Source: Holophagae bacterium (GTDB lineage Bacteria > Acidobacteriota > Thermoanaerobaculia > Thermoanaerobaculales > Sulfomarinibacteraceae). Taken from it: a stretch of 42,841 nucleotides of DNA. The notes beneath the pieces are model-generated. The model had not been told where the DNA came from and ran no database searches. It saw only the letters and a list, made by a program, of their open reading frames with translations. Position numbers and translations under genes: made by a program. The stretch's first letter is position 1; each line of letters begins with the position of its first letter. The stretch spans positions 29,383 to 72,223 of the forward strand of contig PQAJ01000132.1 of assembly GCA_003105185.1 (NCBI GenBank), read 5' to 3'. This document shows, piece by piece, positions 31,608 to 39,735 of this stretch.

Positions 31608-32576
31608 TCACCGGTGGCCCTTGAGGTCGCCGTCGGACATCGTGAAGCGGTAGAAGGTCCCGGCCGGGTCGACGATCTGATCGATCAGCTCGCCGGCGCG
31701 CGCCTCCAGCTCGGCGTTGAGCAGGGAGCCGAGCGCCCCGATGAACGCCGCCCCCTGGTCGCGCGCCTCTCCGGACGGGCCGTAGCAGCCGCGGCACGGC
31801 ATGTTGACCTTGGTGCACAGCGCGCCACAGCCGCTGCGCGTCGCCGCACCGAGGCACACGAAACCCTGCTCGAGCAGGCACCAGCCGGGCTCCGGGATCG
31901 CCTCGTGGTGCCGCCGGAAGCCGGAGATCTTGACCAACCGCTTTTCCAGCGTGCACTCGTCGCACACCGACTTGTCGGTGCAGCCGGCGAGCTGCTCGTG
32001 CGCGCGCGCCGGCAGCGCCCCGCCCAGGAACGCCTGGCACACCTCCCAGACCCGGGTCGCCTGCGGCGGGCAGCCCGGGATCAGATAGTCGACCTCGACG
32101 ATGTCGGACAGGCGCAGCACCTGCGGATAGAAGTGCGGGATCTCGAGCTCGCCGACCAGAGACTCGGTCTCGGTGCGTGGCAGCACGCCGCCCGGGTTGT
32201 CGACCGAGGGGCAGTCGGTGTAGCTGCGCGCGAACAGCTCCTCCGGGGTGGCGAGGTTGGCGAGCGCCGGGATGCCGCCCGAGATCGCGCACGCGCCGTA
32301 GGCCACCAAGGTCTTGCTCTTCTGCCGGAGCAGCCGCGCCATCCGCTCCTGCTCGGAGTTGCGGACGCTGCCGTTGAACAGACAGAGGTCGATGTAGCCG
32401 TCCGGGTAGCTTGCGACATGGTGGTACTTGAAGTCGGCGGCGCACGGCCAGAACACGACGTCGGCGGCGGCGACCAGCTCGAGCAGGTGGGGGCCGATCT
32501 CGAGCAGCGAGATGTCGCACCCGCCACAGCTGCCGGCCCAGTACATCGCGACCTTGGCCTTGCTGACCGCGTTCAT
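31608..32576 (-). CDS. mvhG: [NiFe] hydrogenase small subunit (MvhG-like)
   Basis: 322 residues from ATG 32576, which overlaps the MvhD stop as ATGA; ATG 32591 is possible. No Tat signal, as expected of cytoplasmic group 3 enzymes. Cluster ligands: AGSCGGCDISLLE (proximal, Cys17 and Cys20), YGACAISGGIPAL, LIPGCPPQ, and a C-terminal set CTDKSVCDECTLEKR, CLGAATRSGCGALC and CRGCYGPSG. This is enough for three iron-sulfur clusters carrying electrons from the Ni-Fe site to MvhD. Confidence 0.92.
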   Translation of the reverse strand: MNAVSKAKVAMYWAGSCGGCDISLLEIGPHLLELVAAADVVFWPCAADFKYHHVASYPDGYIDLCLFNGSVRNSEQERMARLLRQKSKTLVAYGACAISGGIPALANLATPEELFARSYTDCPSVDNPGGVLPRTETESLVGELEIPHFYPQVLRLSDIVEVDYLIPGCPPQATRVWEVCQAFLGGALPARAHEQLAGCTDKSVCDECTLEKRLVKISGFRRHHEAIPEPGWCLLEQGFVCLGAATRSGCGALCTKVNMPCRGCYGPSGEARDQGAAFIGALGSLLNAELEARAGELIDQIVDPAGTFYRFTMSDGDLKGHR

Positions 32577-33079
32577 GGCTGTGCCCCCCATGGCTGCAAA
32601 TCGCGGCCGTGACCGACCCCCCGCGCGCGCAGGCGCCCAGGCCAGTCGAGCGGCCCCAGGGCGCGCACGCCCGCCACGGTGTCGCGCACCAGCCGCGCGA
32701 ATTTTTCGCCCTCCGCCGCGCTCACCCACTCGAAGACGAAGCGGCCGGGCTCGATGCCGAACGCCTCGAGCGTCCGGCGGAGCAGCGGCATCCGCGCCAT
32801 CGTCTTGTGGTTGCCGGAGATGTAGTGGCAGTCGCCGATGTGGCAGCCGCACACCATCACCCCGTCAGCTCCGCGGGCAAAGGCGGTCGTGACCAGCTCG
32901 GGGTCGATCCTCCCCGAGCACATCAGGCGCACGATGTGGACGTTGTGCGGGTACTTCAGGCGCGCGGTGCCGGCATTGTCGGCGCCGGTGTACGAGCACC
33001 AGTAACAGAGAAAGGCGATGATGCGCGGCTCCCACCCGTCGGGGCTGGGGGCTGCCGTCTCTGCGATCGGATCGGCCAT
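32573..33079 (-). CDS. mvhD: Hydrogenase iron-sulfur subunit MvhD (HdrA-linking)
   Basis: 168 residues. The conserved MvhD cysteines are FLCYWCSYTGAD (Cys25, Cys28), RLMCSGRID (Cys54) and VCGCHIGDCHY (Cys77, Cys79, Cys84), which hold a [2Fe-2S] centre. MvhD transfers electrons from the hydrogenase small subunit to the flavin of HdrA. A C-terminal stretch of about 30 residues after LVRDTVAGVRALGPLDWP looks non-conserved. Located between HdrA (16-base gap) and MvhG (4-base overlap), the usual order. Confidence 0.92.
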   Translation of the reverse strand: MADPIAETAAPSPDGWEPRIIAFLCYWCSYTGADNAGTARLKYPHNVHIVRLMCSGRIDPELVTTAFARGADGVMVCGCHIGDCHYISGNHKTMARMPLLRRTLEAFGIEPGRFVFEWVSAAEGEKFARLVRDTVAGVRALGPLDWPGRLRARGVGHGRDLQPWGAQP

Positions 33080-33095
33080 GGTTCGCTCCTTCCCG

Positions 33096-35102
33096 TCACG
33101 CGGTGACCGCGCCCGAGCGATCGGCGAGCAGTGCGTAGACCTCGGACAGGACCTGGGCGTCGGTGAAGCCGGCCTGTTCGATGGCCTTGCTCGGGCAGGC
33201 CGCGGCGCAGGTGCCGCAGCCGGTGCACAGGGCCTGGTTGACGTTGGCGATTCGCTTGACCGGGTCGCGGGTGATCGCCGTGTACGGGCACACCCCGAGG
33301 CAGGTCTGGCACCCGGTGCAGAGCGCCTCGTTCACGCGGGCGGTGAACGGGTCCATCTCGACCTGGCCTTGCGCGATCAAGGCGGCCGCCTTGGAGGCGG
33401 CGGCCGAGGCCGCACCGGCGGCCTCGGTGATGTCCATCGGCCCCTGGCAGCAGCCGGCCAGGAAGACGCCGGAGACCGCCAGCTCGACCGGCCGCAGCTT
33501 GGGGTGGACCTCGAGCAGGAAGCTGTCGTAGCCGACAGCGCAGCGGTACATGCCGACCAGCTCGCTGATGTCGTGAGGCACGACGCCGGTAGCGAGCACC
33601 AGCAGGTCGAGCGGGAGCTCGACGTCGAGACGGTCGGTGAGCAGGTCCTGGACCTGCACCACCACCGGCGAGTCGCCGCGTGGGTTCTTCTCGACCCGCG
33701 GCGGATGGCGGGGGTCGAAGCGGAGGAACAGCGCTCCGGACTCGGAGGCCCGCTCGTAGTAGGCCTCGTGGCCCCGTCCGTAGGTGCGGACGTCCTGGTA
33801 GAGGTTGTAGATCGTTGCGTCCGGATGGTGGTCTTTGATGGTCAGGGCGGCGTGCAGGGCGCCAGTGCAGCAGGTGCGGGCGCAGTAGTCCTTGACCTTG
33901 CCGTCCGGCTGGCGCTGGTTGACGCCCTCGATCTGTCGGGCGCCGACGCAGTAGATGAAGCCGATGCGCGGCTTGCTGGCGCCGTCGAGCGGCAGCTGGC
34001 CCCCGGTCGGGCCCTCCGGGTCGAGGTAGCGGATCAGCTGCTGGAGCGTGATCACGCGCGGGAAGATCCCGTACCCGTACTCTCCGTACAGCGGCTCGTA
34101 AGGATCGTAGCCGGTGGCGAGCACGATCACGCCGGCCCGCACCTCGACCTCGCGCGGCTCGGCGTCAAGCTCGATGCCCTTGCCGCCGACCGCCCAGACG
34201 CACTTCCCGCACTTCGTGCAGGTGTGCCAGTCGATCGCCGGCATCGGCGGCCAGCAGCCCGGGTAGGCCATGTAGATCGCCTTGCGCTTCGACAGCCCGA
34301 AGTCGAACTCGTTGACCGTCTCCTCGGGGCACGCTGCGATCGCGTTGCCGCGGTAGGCAAGGCGTTCGTTGACGCCGCGCGGCGTGACCCGGATCCGGGT
34401 GCGGAAGTCGCCCACCACACCCTCGGAGTTCACCACCTGGGCGTTGGTCATCACGGTGATCAGCTTGTGGCTGACCACCTCCTCGATCAGCGGGGCGAGC
34501 AGGTCGCGCGCCTTTTCGCCGGTGGGGAACACGGTCTCGAGCTGGGCCATCCGGCCGCCAAGGAACGGCCGGTTCTCGACCAGGGTCACCTTCATGCCGC
34601 GCTGGGCCAGGTCACGTGCCGCCACCAGGCCGGCGACCCCGCCACCGATCACCAGGGCGGCAGGCTGGATCGCGATCCGCCGCTTGTCGAGCGCGACCAG
34701 GTGGCGGGCGCGGTGGACGGCGGCGCTGACCAGCCGGGTCGCCTTTGCGGTCGCGCCCACCGGATCCTCGGTGACCCAGGAGACCTGCTCGCGCACGTTC
34801 ACGTGCTCGAACAGGAACTGGTTGAGCCCGGCCCGCTCGATCGCCCGCCGGAAGGTCATCTGGTGCAGCGTCGGGGAGCAGGCCGCGACAATCACCCGGT
34901 CCAGAGCATGCTCCTTGATCACGCTCTCGACCAGAGCCTGCCCGGGATCCGAGCAGATGAACATGTGAGTCGTCGACAGCACCACCCCGGGCAGCTTGCC
35001 GACCTCCTCGGCGACCCGCTTGACGTCCACCACGTCAGAGATGTTGCCGCCGCAGTGACAGATGAAGACACCGATCCGAGCTCCGCTCGCAGCGTCGTTC
35101 AT
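33096..35102 (-). CDS. hdrA: Long HdrA-like flavin/iron-sulfur protein with reduced inserted ferredoxin domain
   Basis: 668 residues from ATG 35102, with AAGGAG upstream. N-terminal domain GVFICHCGGNISDVVDV and ACSPTLHQMTFRRAI; FAD motif VIGGGVAGLVAARDL (153-159); thioredoxin-reductase-like body; two C-terminal clusters CTGCQTCLGVC (595-605) and CTGCGTCAAAC (626-636). Where other HdrAs have FPTLDCS, this one has FPTGEKARD (192-200). Its inserted ferredoxin region keeps only CTKCGKC (295-301) without the usual fourth Cys and Pro. It is the first gene of the operon. HdrA can bifurcate electrons; whether this one does is unknown. Confidence 0.88.
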   Translation of the reverse strand: MNDAASGARIGVFICHCGGNISDVVDVKRVAEEVGKLPGVVLSTTHMFICSDPGQALVESVIKEHALDRVIVAACSPTLHQMTFRRAIERAGLNQFLFEHVNVREQVSWVTEDPVGATAKATRLVSAAVHRARHLVALDKRRIAIQPAALVIGGGVAGLVAARDLAQRGMKVTLVENRPFLGGRMAQLETVFPTGEKARDLLAPLIEEVVSHKLITVMTNAQVVNSEGVVGDFRTRIRVTPRGVNERLAYRGNAIAACPEETVNEFDFGLSKRKAIYMAYPGCWPPMPAIDWHTCTKCGKCVWAVGGKGIELDAEPREVEVRAGVIVLATGYDPYEPLYGEYGYGIFPRVITLQQLIRYLDPEGPTGGQLPLDGASKPRIGFIYCVGARQIEGVNQRQPDGKVKDYCARTCCTGALHAALTIKDHHPDATIYNLYQDVRTYGRGHEAYYERASESGALFLRFDPRHPPRVEKNPRGDSPVVVQVQDLLTDRLDVELPLDLLVLATGVVPHDISELVGMYRCAVGYDSFLLEVHPKLRPVELAVSGVFLAGCCQGPMDITEAAGAASAAASKAAALIAQGQVEMDPFTARVNEALCTGCQTCLGVCPYTAITRDPVKRIANVNQALCTGCGTCAAACPSKAIEQAGFTDAQVLSEVYALLADRSGAVTA

Positions 35103-35254
35103 ATCCTCGGCTCCTTGTGAAGGGAAGAAAGGCCCTCGACGCCTCCGCTGCGCGTCCGGCCGATGCCGGCGTCCGGCAGCCCCGCGATCAACCGCACACC
35201 CACTATCCCCCACCTCCGGCCGATCCCGCACGAGCGCCCACGAGGGTCTCGGCA

Positions 35255-35283
35255 AGTATGCCGCGGCGTGTCAGAGGTGTCAA
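35255..35283 (-). promoter_or_regulatory. Sigma-70-type promoter of the Hdr-Mvh operon
   Basis: On the minus strand TTGACA (35278-35283) and CATACT (35255-35260) are separated by exactly 17 bases. This is the best -35/-10 pair in the window. Expected transcription start near 35248, leaving a leader of roughly 146 bases before the HdrA ATG. Confidence 0.65.
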
Positions 35284-35419
35284 TCGAACAGTCGCCCGCC
35301 GCGTGACCGAGCGGCGGGAATGTGATAGAAAGCGAGCGTACCGGTGGTGATGTGGCTCGAGTCGAGGGGCTCCGACCGCCGCCGCGCCGCTCCGGGAAGC
35401 CGCGCAGCCGACGCGTGTC

Positions 35420-35435
35420 GCGCCCCGGGGGGCGC
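35420..35435 (+). promoter_or_regulatory. GC palindrome over the ribosome binding site of the response regulator
   Basis: GCGCCCC-GG-GGGGCGC ends two bases before the ATG. The G-rich right arm is the only ribosome-site-like sequence there, so pairing would hide it. Confidence 0.4.
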
Positions 35436-35437
35436 CC

Positions 35438-35869
35438 ATGACCGACAAGGAAACCATTCTGATCGTTGAGGATGACCTCGACCTGGTCGAGACCCTGCGG
35501 CTGACGCTGGAAGGCGGCGGCTATGCCGTGCGGGCGGCCAACGATCTGGAAACGGGGCTCGCGCGCGCCGACGCGGACCGCCCCGACCTGATCCTGCTCG
35601 ACGTCATGATGCCGGACTCGACCGAGGGCTTCCAGTTCATCTGGAGGCTGCGCCAGCGGCCCGAGGAGTACTTCCGCAAGGTGCCGGTGATCATGCTGAC
35701 GGCGGTCACCGAGCGCACCGGCCTGCGCTTCTACCCGGCGGGTGAGGGCGGCGGCTACCCGGCCGGCCAGCCGGTGCCGGTCCAGGACTTCATCGACAAG
35801 CCGGTGGACCCGGACCGTCTCCTCGAGCGGGTGAGCAAGGCCCTGGTCGCGGCCTGGCGGAAGGGCTGA
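35438..35869 (+). CDS. Single-domain response regulator (CheY-like receiver)
   Basis: 143 residues, only a receiver domain. Asp12 and Asp13 (VEDDLDL), phospho-acceptor Asp55 (ILLDVMMPD), Thr in VIMLTAV and Lys in DFIDKPVD are in the canonical positions. Between the Thr and Lys strands lies an unusually long loop of about 25 residues (TGLRFYPAGEGGGYPAGQ). No output domain, so it would act by protein contact. Divergent from the Hdr-Mvh operon, which makes a role in that system possible. No histidine kinase is in the window. Confidence 0.9.
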   Translation: MTDKETILIVEDDLDLVETLRLTLEGGGYAVRAANDLETGLARADADRPDLILLDVMMPDSTEGFQFIWRLRQRPEEYFRKVPVIMLTAVTERTGLRFYPAGEGGGYPAGQPVPVQDFIDKPVDPDRLLERVSKALVAAWRKG

Positions 35870-36036
35870 CCACGCAGTCGGCGCGCGGCTGCCAGCGGTG
35901 ACCGAACCGCCGCGAGGCGACGCGGCCGGTCCAGGGTGCGGTCAGCGGGGCTCCCCCGTTCTCGGGCGGTTTCCCCCGCTGCGCCCCCCCATCTCCTGGC
36001 GCAGCTCATCTGCGGTGTGGTTGCCCTGACGCTCGC

Positions 36037-36603
36037 CTACGGCAAGGCCTCCTCGTACTTCCGAGTCGGGCGAAGCGGCGGCGAGTACGCGTGAATCGTG
36101 ACCAGAATGTCGCGCACCGACGCCGGCGCGTCCACGGCGTTGCCGAACGAATGGATATCGTCGTCGAATGAGCTCGTCACGCGCCCGCCCGTGAGCAGCC
36201 GCTCGCCGGTTGCAACGACCAGACCGTCGGCGCGCTTCCGGTAGAGTCGCTCGAGCGCCGCACCCGACACGACAAGGACAGCGCACGCCGAACCGCCGTG
36301 ATCGTGGATCGGGCTCCGCTGACCGGGCAACCACGCCATCACGAAGACCTCCACGTGGGCTCGCTCGAAGACGAGGGTCCTCACGTAGGCGCCGCCGTCG
36401 ATCTGGATCGCGTCGCCCAGCTGCTCGGGGGTGACGGGCACGCGCGCGACCACCGCCGCGAGCTGGGTCAGCGGTATCGGGCCGCCGACCGCCTCGAGCT
36501 CGGCACAGAGCGTCGACAGCGCCGCCGGCGGTCGGGACGTCATGTCACGTCGGGGAAGGGGCATGGCCGGGTCGGATACCGGCGATGGCGATGGCTTGCT
36601 CAT
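36037..36603 (-). CDS. Cysteine dioxygenase-like cupin protein
   Basis: 188 residues from ATG 36603, overlapping the upstream stop as ATGA. Later ATGs (residues 14 or 21) are possible because the first 20 residues are a low-complexity PSPSP stretch. The iron-binding triad is visible: His100 and His102 in SPIHDHGGSACAVLV, and His151 in DDDIHSFGNA. Flanking blocks match type I cysteine dioxygenases, which add O2 to the thiol of cysteine; related thiol dioxygenases use other thiols. Coupled to an FAD oxidoreductase gene. Exact substrate unproven. Confidence 0.85.
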   Translation of the reverse strand: MSKPSPSPVSDPAMPLPRRDMTSRPPAALSTLCAELEAVGGPIPLTQLAAVVARVPVTPEQLGDAIQIDGGAYVRTLVFERAHVEVFVMAWLPGQRSPIHDHGGSACAVLVVSGAALERLYRKRADGLVVATGERLLTGGRVTSSFDDDIHSFGNAVDAPASVRDILVTIHAYSPPLRPTRKYEEALP

Positions 36604-38081
36604 GTGCGACTCCTTCGAGCGACGCGCTGTGTGCCAGCGGTCGGACGATGCGATGGAGGTGACCCTGCGGGCAAAACGTTCATCAGGACCCGCGCCGCCG
36701 CTCTCGCCTGCTCGCGGAGCTCGGGCACCGCCGTTGACTCCCAGAGGTCGCCGCGGCGCAGCGCTCCGACGAGAACGAGGCGAGGATCCGGGCGGCCTCT
36801 GGCGTCGATCAGGCGGCCGCTGCCGTCAGCGCAGAGGCCGAGGCCTTCCCGGTCGCCGGTCGCGATTCCGCTCGACAGGACATCCCCCAACAAGGGATCC
36901 GATGACTCTCGCACGCTCCGCGCCGGGCCGGTGCAGTTGTAGATGCGCGCGACGTCAAGCAGAGCGGGCGAGGCTCCGAACACGTCGAGCGTCGCTCGAG
37001 CCCGCACCGCGTCGGCCACGCCGACACGAACCAGCTGACCTCGGAGCAGCGACAGCCGGCCGTTCGCCTTCAGGGTCTCGATTTCGTCGAGCACCGGCCT
37101 GGGCACTCGGTGACGGTGGATCTCCCACAGCGGGCGGAGCCGGGCGAGAAACCGGCGGCGGTCGCGCGAGGACCACGCCTGCCACAGGGCCGTCGCGTGT
37201 GGACGCAGCGCATCAATCACTGCCGCCCAGCCCTGGTTCATGGGCTCGCGAGCGGCAATCGCCGAGCGCACCATCCTGAGCACCTTCCGCGGAGGGCCCT
37301 CGAGCTCCGCCCGGGTGAAGCTATGCGGCGCCTCGCCGGCTGGCGGATGCGGCAGTGGGAGTCGCCCGTTCCTCGACACGAGCGTGATCTGACCCCCGTG
37401 CCCCCGCCGCACCAGCGCGATGCCGACGTCGATCGCCGTCAGCCCGCTGCCGATGATCAGCACGTCGGCGTCGGCATCGACGTCGAAGGCGCCCGCGGAC
37501 CAGGGGTCCTCGACGAGAGCGCTCGGAGGAGCACCCTCGTCCACCCCGGCCCAGGGAGCGCGGCCGGCGGGCGGTCCCAGCGCGAGCACGGCGGCACGCG
37601 CCGTCACGACGGCACCGGACCGGGACACCGCCTCCACAGCGTCAGCGACCCGACGAATCCGCGTCACCTCTCCGCGCACAAACCCGACCTTCGCCCCGCG
37701 AGCTCGAGTCCGCTCGCGCACGAGCACATTGAGGTACGTTCCATAGAGGGCGCGAGGTACGAAATCGCCCTCGCCGTACGCACCGGGCGCCTCGCGCGAC
37801 AGCCACGACAGAAACCCGGCCGGATCGTCGGGAAAGGCGCCCATGCGTTCGGCCGGGACGTTCAGGAGATGCGGGGGTTCGCACGCACCGAACGCGATGC
37901 CCGGCGCCGCGAGCGGCGAGCGCTCGACGATCGCGATCCGAGTCCCCGGCCGCTCGGCGGTCACCATCATCGCCGTCGCGAGACCGGAGAATCCGCCTCC
38001 GACGACGAGCAGATCGACGTCGAGCGGCAGCTCGTCGTCCCACTTCAAAGGCGCCGTCGTCTGGTTCCAGCGAGACCGCAT
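36600..38081 (-). CDS. FAD/NAD(P)-binding oxidoreductase (NAD_binding_9-like)
   Basis: 493 residues. Two dinucleotide folds: LLVVGGGFSGLATAM (about 24-38) and ADVLIIGSGLTAIDVGIAL (near 205). The blocks PPHLLNVPAERMGAFPDDPAGFLSWL and IYNCTGPARSV are typical of this flavoprotein group, which resembles N-hydroxylases and flavin monooxygenases. No signal peptide or membrane segment. The gene ends in an ATGA overlap with the cysteine-dioxygenase gene, so the two are made together and probably act on the same sulfur compound. Reaction not known. Confidence 0.82.
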   Translation of the reverse strand: MRSRWNQTTAPLKWDDELPLDVDLLVVGGGFSGLATAMMVTAERPGTRIAIVERSPLAAPGIAFGACEPPHLLNVPAERMGAFPDDPAGFLSWLSREAPGAYGEGDFVPRALYGTYLNVLVRERTRARGAKVGFVRGEVTRIRRVADAVEAVSRSGAVVTARAAVLALGPPAGRAPWAGVDEGAPPSALVEDPWSAGAFDVDADADVLIIGSGLTAIDVGIALVRRGHGGQITLVSRNGRLPLPHPPAGEAPHSFTRAELEGPPRKVLRMVRSAIAAREPMNQGWAAVIDALRPHATALWQAWSSRDRRRFLARLRPLWEIHRHRVPRPVLDEIETLKANGRLSLLRGQLVRVGVADAVRARATLDVFGASPALLDVARIYNCTGPARSVRESSDPLLGDVLSSGIATGDREGLGLCADGSGRLIDARGRPDPRLVLVGALRRGDLWESTAVPELREQARAAARVLMNVLPAGSPPSHRPTAGTQRVARRSRT

Positions 38082-38089
38082 GGGCAGGC

Positions 38090-38095
38090 TCTACA
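38090..38095 (-). promoter_or_regulatory. Candidate -10 box (TGTAGA), possibly giving a leaderless transcript
   Basis: GGTTGTAGAGCC on the minus strand is eight bases before ATG 38081, so the transcript of the FAD oxidoreductase gene would start at or next to its start codon. No ribosome binding site is present between. Confidence 0.3.
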
Positions 38096-38200
38096 ACCCG
38101 ACGCCGCCCGCTTTCTCTTCCACTCACGACGACCGGGCTCGAGCGGCCAGCCGGGCCGCTGCCTCAGGCCATCGCGGATGACAGCGCCGCCCCGGCCACG

Positions 38201-38206
38201 TATGGT
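38201..38206 (+). promoter_or_regulatory. Candidate -10 box (TATGGT) for the decarboxylase gene
   Basis: CACGTATGGTGG, 16 bases before ATG 38223, with GGAGG in the short leader. Weak match, no clear -35. Confidence 0.3.
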
Positions 38207-38222
38207 GGGGGCGGAGGATCCC

Positions 38223-39698
38223 ATGAGCGCCAACTCGGGTCACTGGGACGCGGAGCTCTTCCGGCGCGAGGGGCACCGGATGGTGGACTGGATCGCGGGC
38301 TACCTGGACGGCGGCAACCGCCAGTACCCGGTGCTGTCGCGGCTGGCCGCCGGCGACGTCGGCAGGCGCTTGCCGAAGACCGCGCCGGCCACGGCCGAAG
38401 ACCCGGCTGTGGTGTGGCAGGACTTCCTCGACGTGGTGCTTCCCGGAGTCACCCACTGGAACCACCCCGGATTCATGGCCTACTTCAGCATCACCGGCTC
38501 CGGACCCGGCATCCTCGGCGAGCTGCTGTCGGCCGCGCTCAACGTCAACGGCATGCTGTGGCGCACGTCGCCGGCCGCCACCGAGCTCGAGCTCGAGGTG
38601 CTGCAGTGGCTGCGCCGGGCGCTCGAGCTCCCGGACGACTTCTTCGGCTTCCTCACTGACACCGCGTCGGTGTCGTCGATGCTCGGCCTGGCCACGGCCC
38701 GCGAGGCCGCCGACCTCGACATCCGCCAGCGCGGCATGAGCGGCCGCAGCGACCTGCCGGCGCTCCGCGTCTATGCCTCTGACCAGGCGCACTCATCGAT
38801 CGCCAAGGGCTGCATCGCCCTCGGCCTCGGCCTCGACGGCTATCGGCCGGTTCCCCACAACGCCGACTACCGGATGGACACCCGCGCTCTCACCTCGGCG
38901 ATCGCAGCCGACCGCCGTGCGGGCCGGATTCCGATCGCCGTGGTCGCCACGGTCGGCACCACCTCCACGACCTCGGTCGACCCGGTAAGAGAGATCGCGC
39001 GGATCTGCGCCGACGAGGGACTCTGGCTGCACGTCGACGCCGCCTACGCCGGCACCGCCGCTCTCTGCCCCGAGCACCGGTGGGCGCTCGACGGCTGCGA
39101 GCTCGCCGACAGCTTCGTCTTCAACCCGCACAAGTGGATGTTCACCCCGATCGACTGCTCGGCCCTCTACACCCGCCACCGCGAGCTGTTCCGGCGCGCC
39201 TTCTCGCTGGTCCCAGAGTACCTGACGACGCCCCTCGGCGGGAGCGAGCACGCGGTCGACCTCATGGACTATGGGGTCCAGCTCGGGCGCCGCTTCCGCG
39301 CCCTCAAGCTGTGGTGGGTGCTGCGCAGCTTCGGCCTCGACGGCATCCGCGAGCGGCTCCGCGAGCACATCCGGCTCGCCCAGTGCTTCGCCGCGTTCAT
39401 CGACCGCGCGCCGGCATTCGAGCGGGTGGCGCCGGCGCCGTTCTCGGTGGTCTGCTTCCGCGCCCGGCCGGAAGGCCTCGCGGGCGCCGAGCTGGACAGC
39501 TTCAACCTGCACCTGCTCGAGCGGGTCAACGCCTCGGGCGAGGTCTTCCTCTCCCACACCCGGCTCGACGGCGGCATCGCGCTGCGGGTCGCCATCGGCA
39601 ACCTCGGCACCACCGAGGCCGACGTCCGCCGCTGCCAGGAGCTCCTGCTCGCAGCAGTCTGCGAGCAGGAGACGCGCCGCTCGCCGGCGGGTCGCTGA
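38223..39698 (+). CDS. PLP-dependent group II decarboxylase (aromatic-L-amino-acid decarboxylase-like)
   Basis: 491 residues from ATG 38223, preceded by GGAGG at five bases; longer in-frame starts run antisense to the neighbouring gene. PLP site: HPGFMAYFS early, His190 in ASDQAHSSIAKG stacking on the cofactor, Asp272 in LWLHVDAAYAGTAA and the Schiff-base Lys304 in NPHKWMFTPIDCS. All match the DDC/tyrosine decarboxylase family, which removes CO2 from aromatic amino acids; some relatives act as aldehyde synthases. Substrate cannot be chosen from sequence. Transcribed alone, divergent from the FAD oxidoreductase. Confidence 0.92.
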   Translation: MSANSGHWDAELFRREGHRMVDWIAGYLDGGNRQYPVLSRLAAGDVGRRLPKTAPATAEDPAVVWQDFLDVVLPGVTHWNHPGFMAYFSITGSGPGILGELLSAALNVNGMLWRTSPAATELELEVLQWLRRALELPDDFFGFLTDTASVSSMLGLATAREAADLDIRQRGMSGRSDLPALRVYASDQAHSSIAKGCIALGLGLDGYRPVPHNADYRMDTRALTSAIAADRRAGRIPIAVVATVGTTSTTSVDPVREIARICADEGLWLHVDAAYAGTAALCPEHRWALDGCELADSFVFNPHKWMFTPIDCSALYTRHRELFRRAFSLVPEYLTTPLGGSEHAVDLMDYGVQLGRRFRALKLWWVLRSFGLDGIRERLREHIRLAQCFAAFIDRAPAFERVAPAPFSVVCFRARPEGLAGAELDSFNLHLLERVNASGEVFLSHTRLDGGIALRVAIGNLGTTEADVRRCQELLLAAVCEQETRRSPAGR

Positions 39699-39735
39699 CG
39701 GACGGAGTCGGCAGCCCTCCTCCGCCCCGACCCCA

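Larger units (their letters stand above)
35103..35437. other. Divergent intergenic region between the Hdr operon and the response regulator
   Basis: 335 bases. It holds a strong sigma-70-type promoter for the Hdr operon, a 146-base leader for it, a weaker forward promoter candidate around 35321-35330 (TGTGATAGAA), and a GC palindrome right at the regulator's start. No gene or RNA is recognised. Confidence 0.6.
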
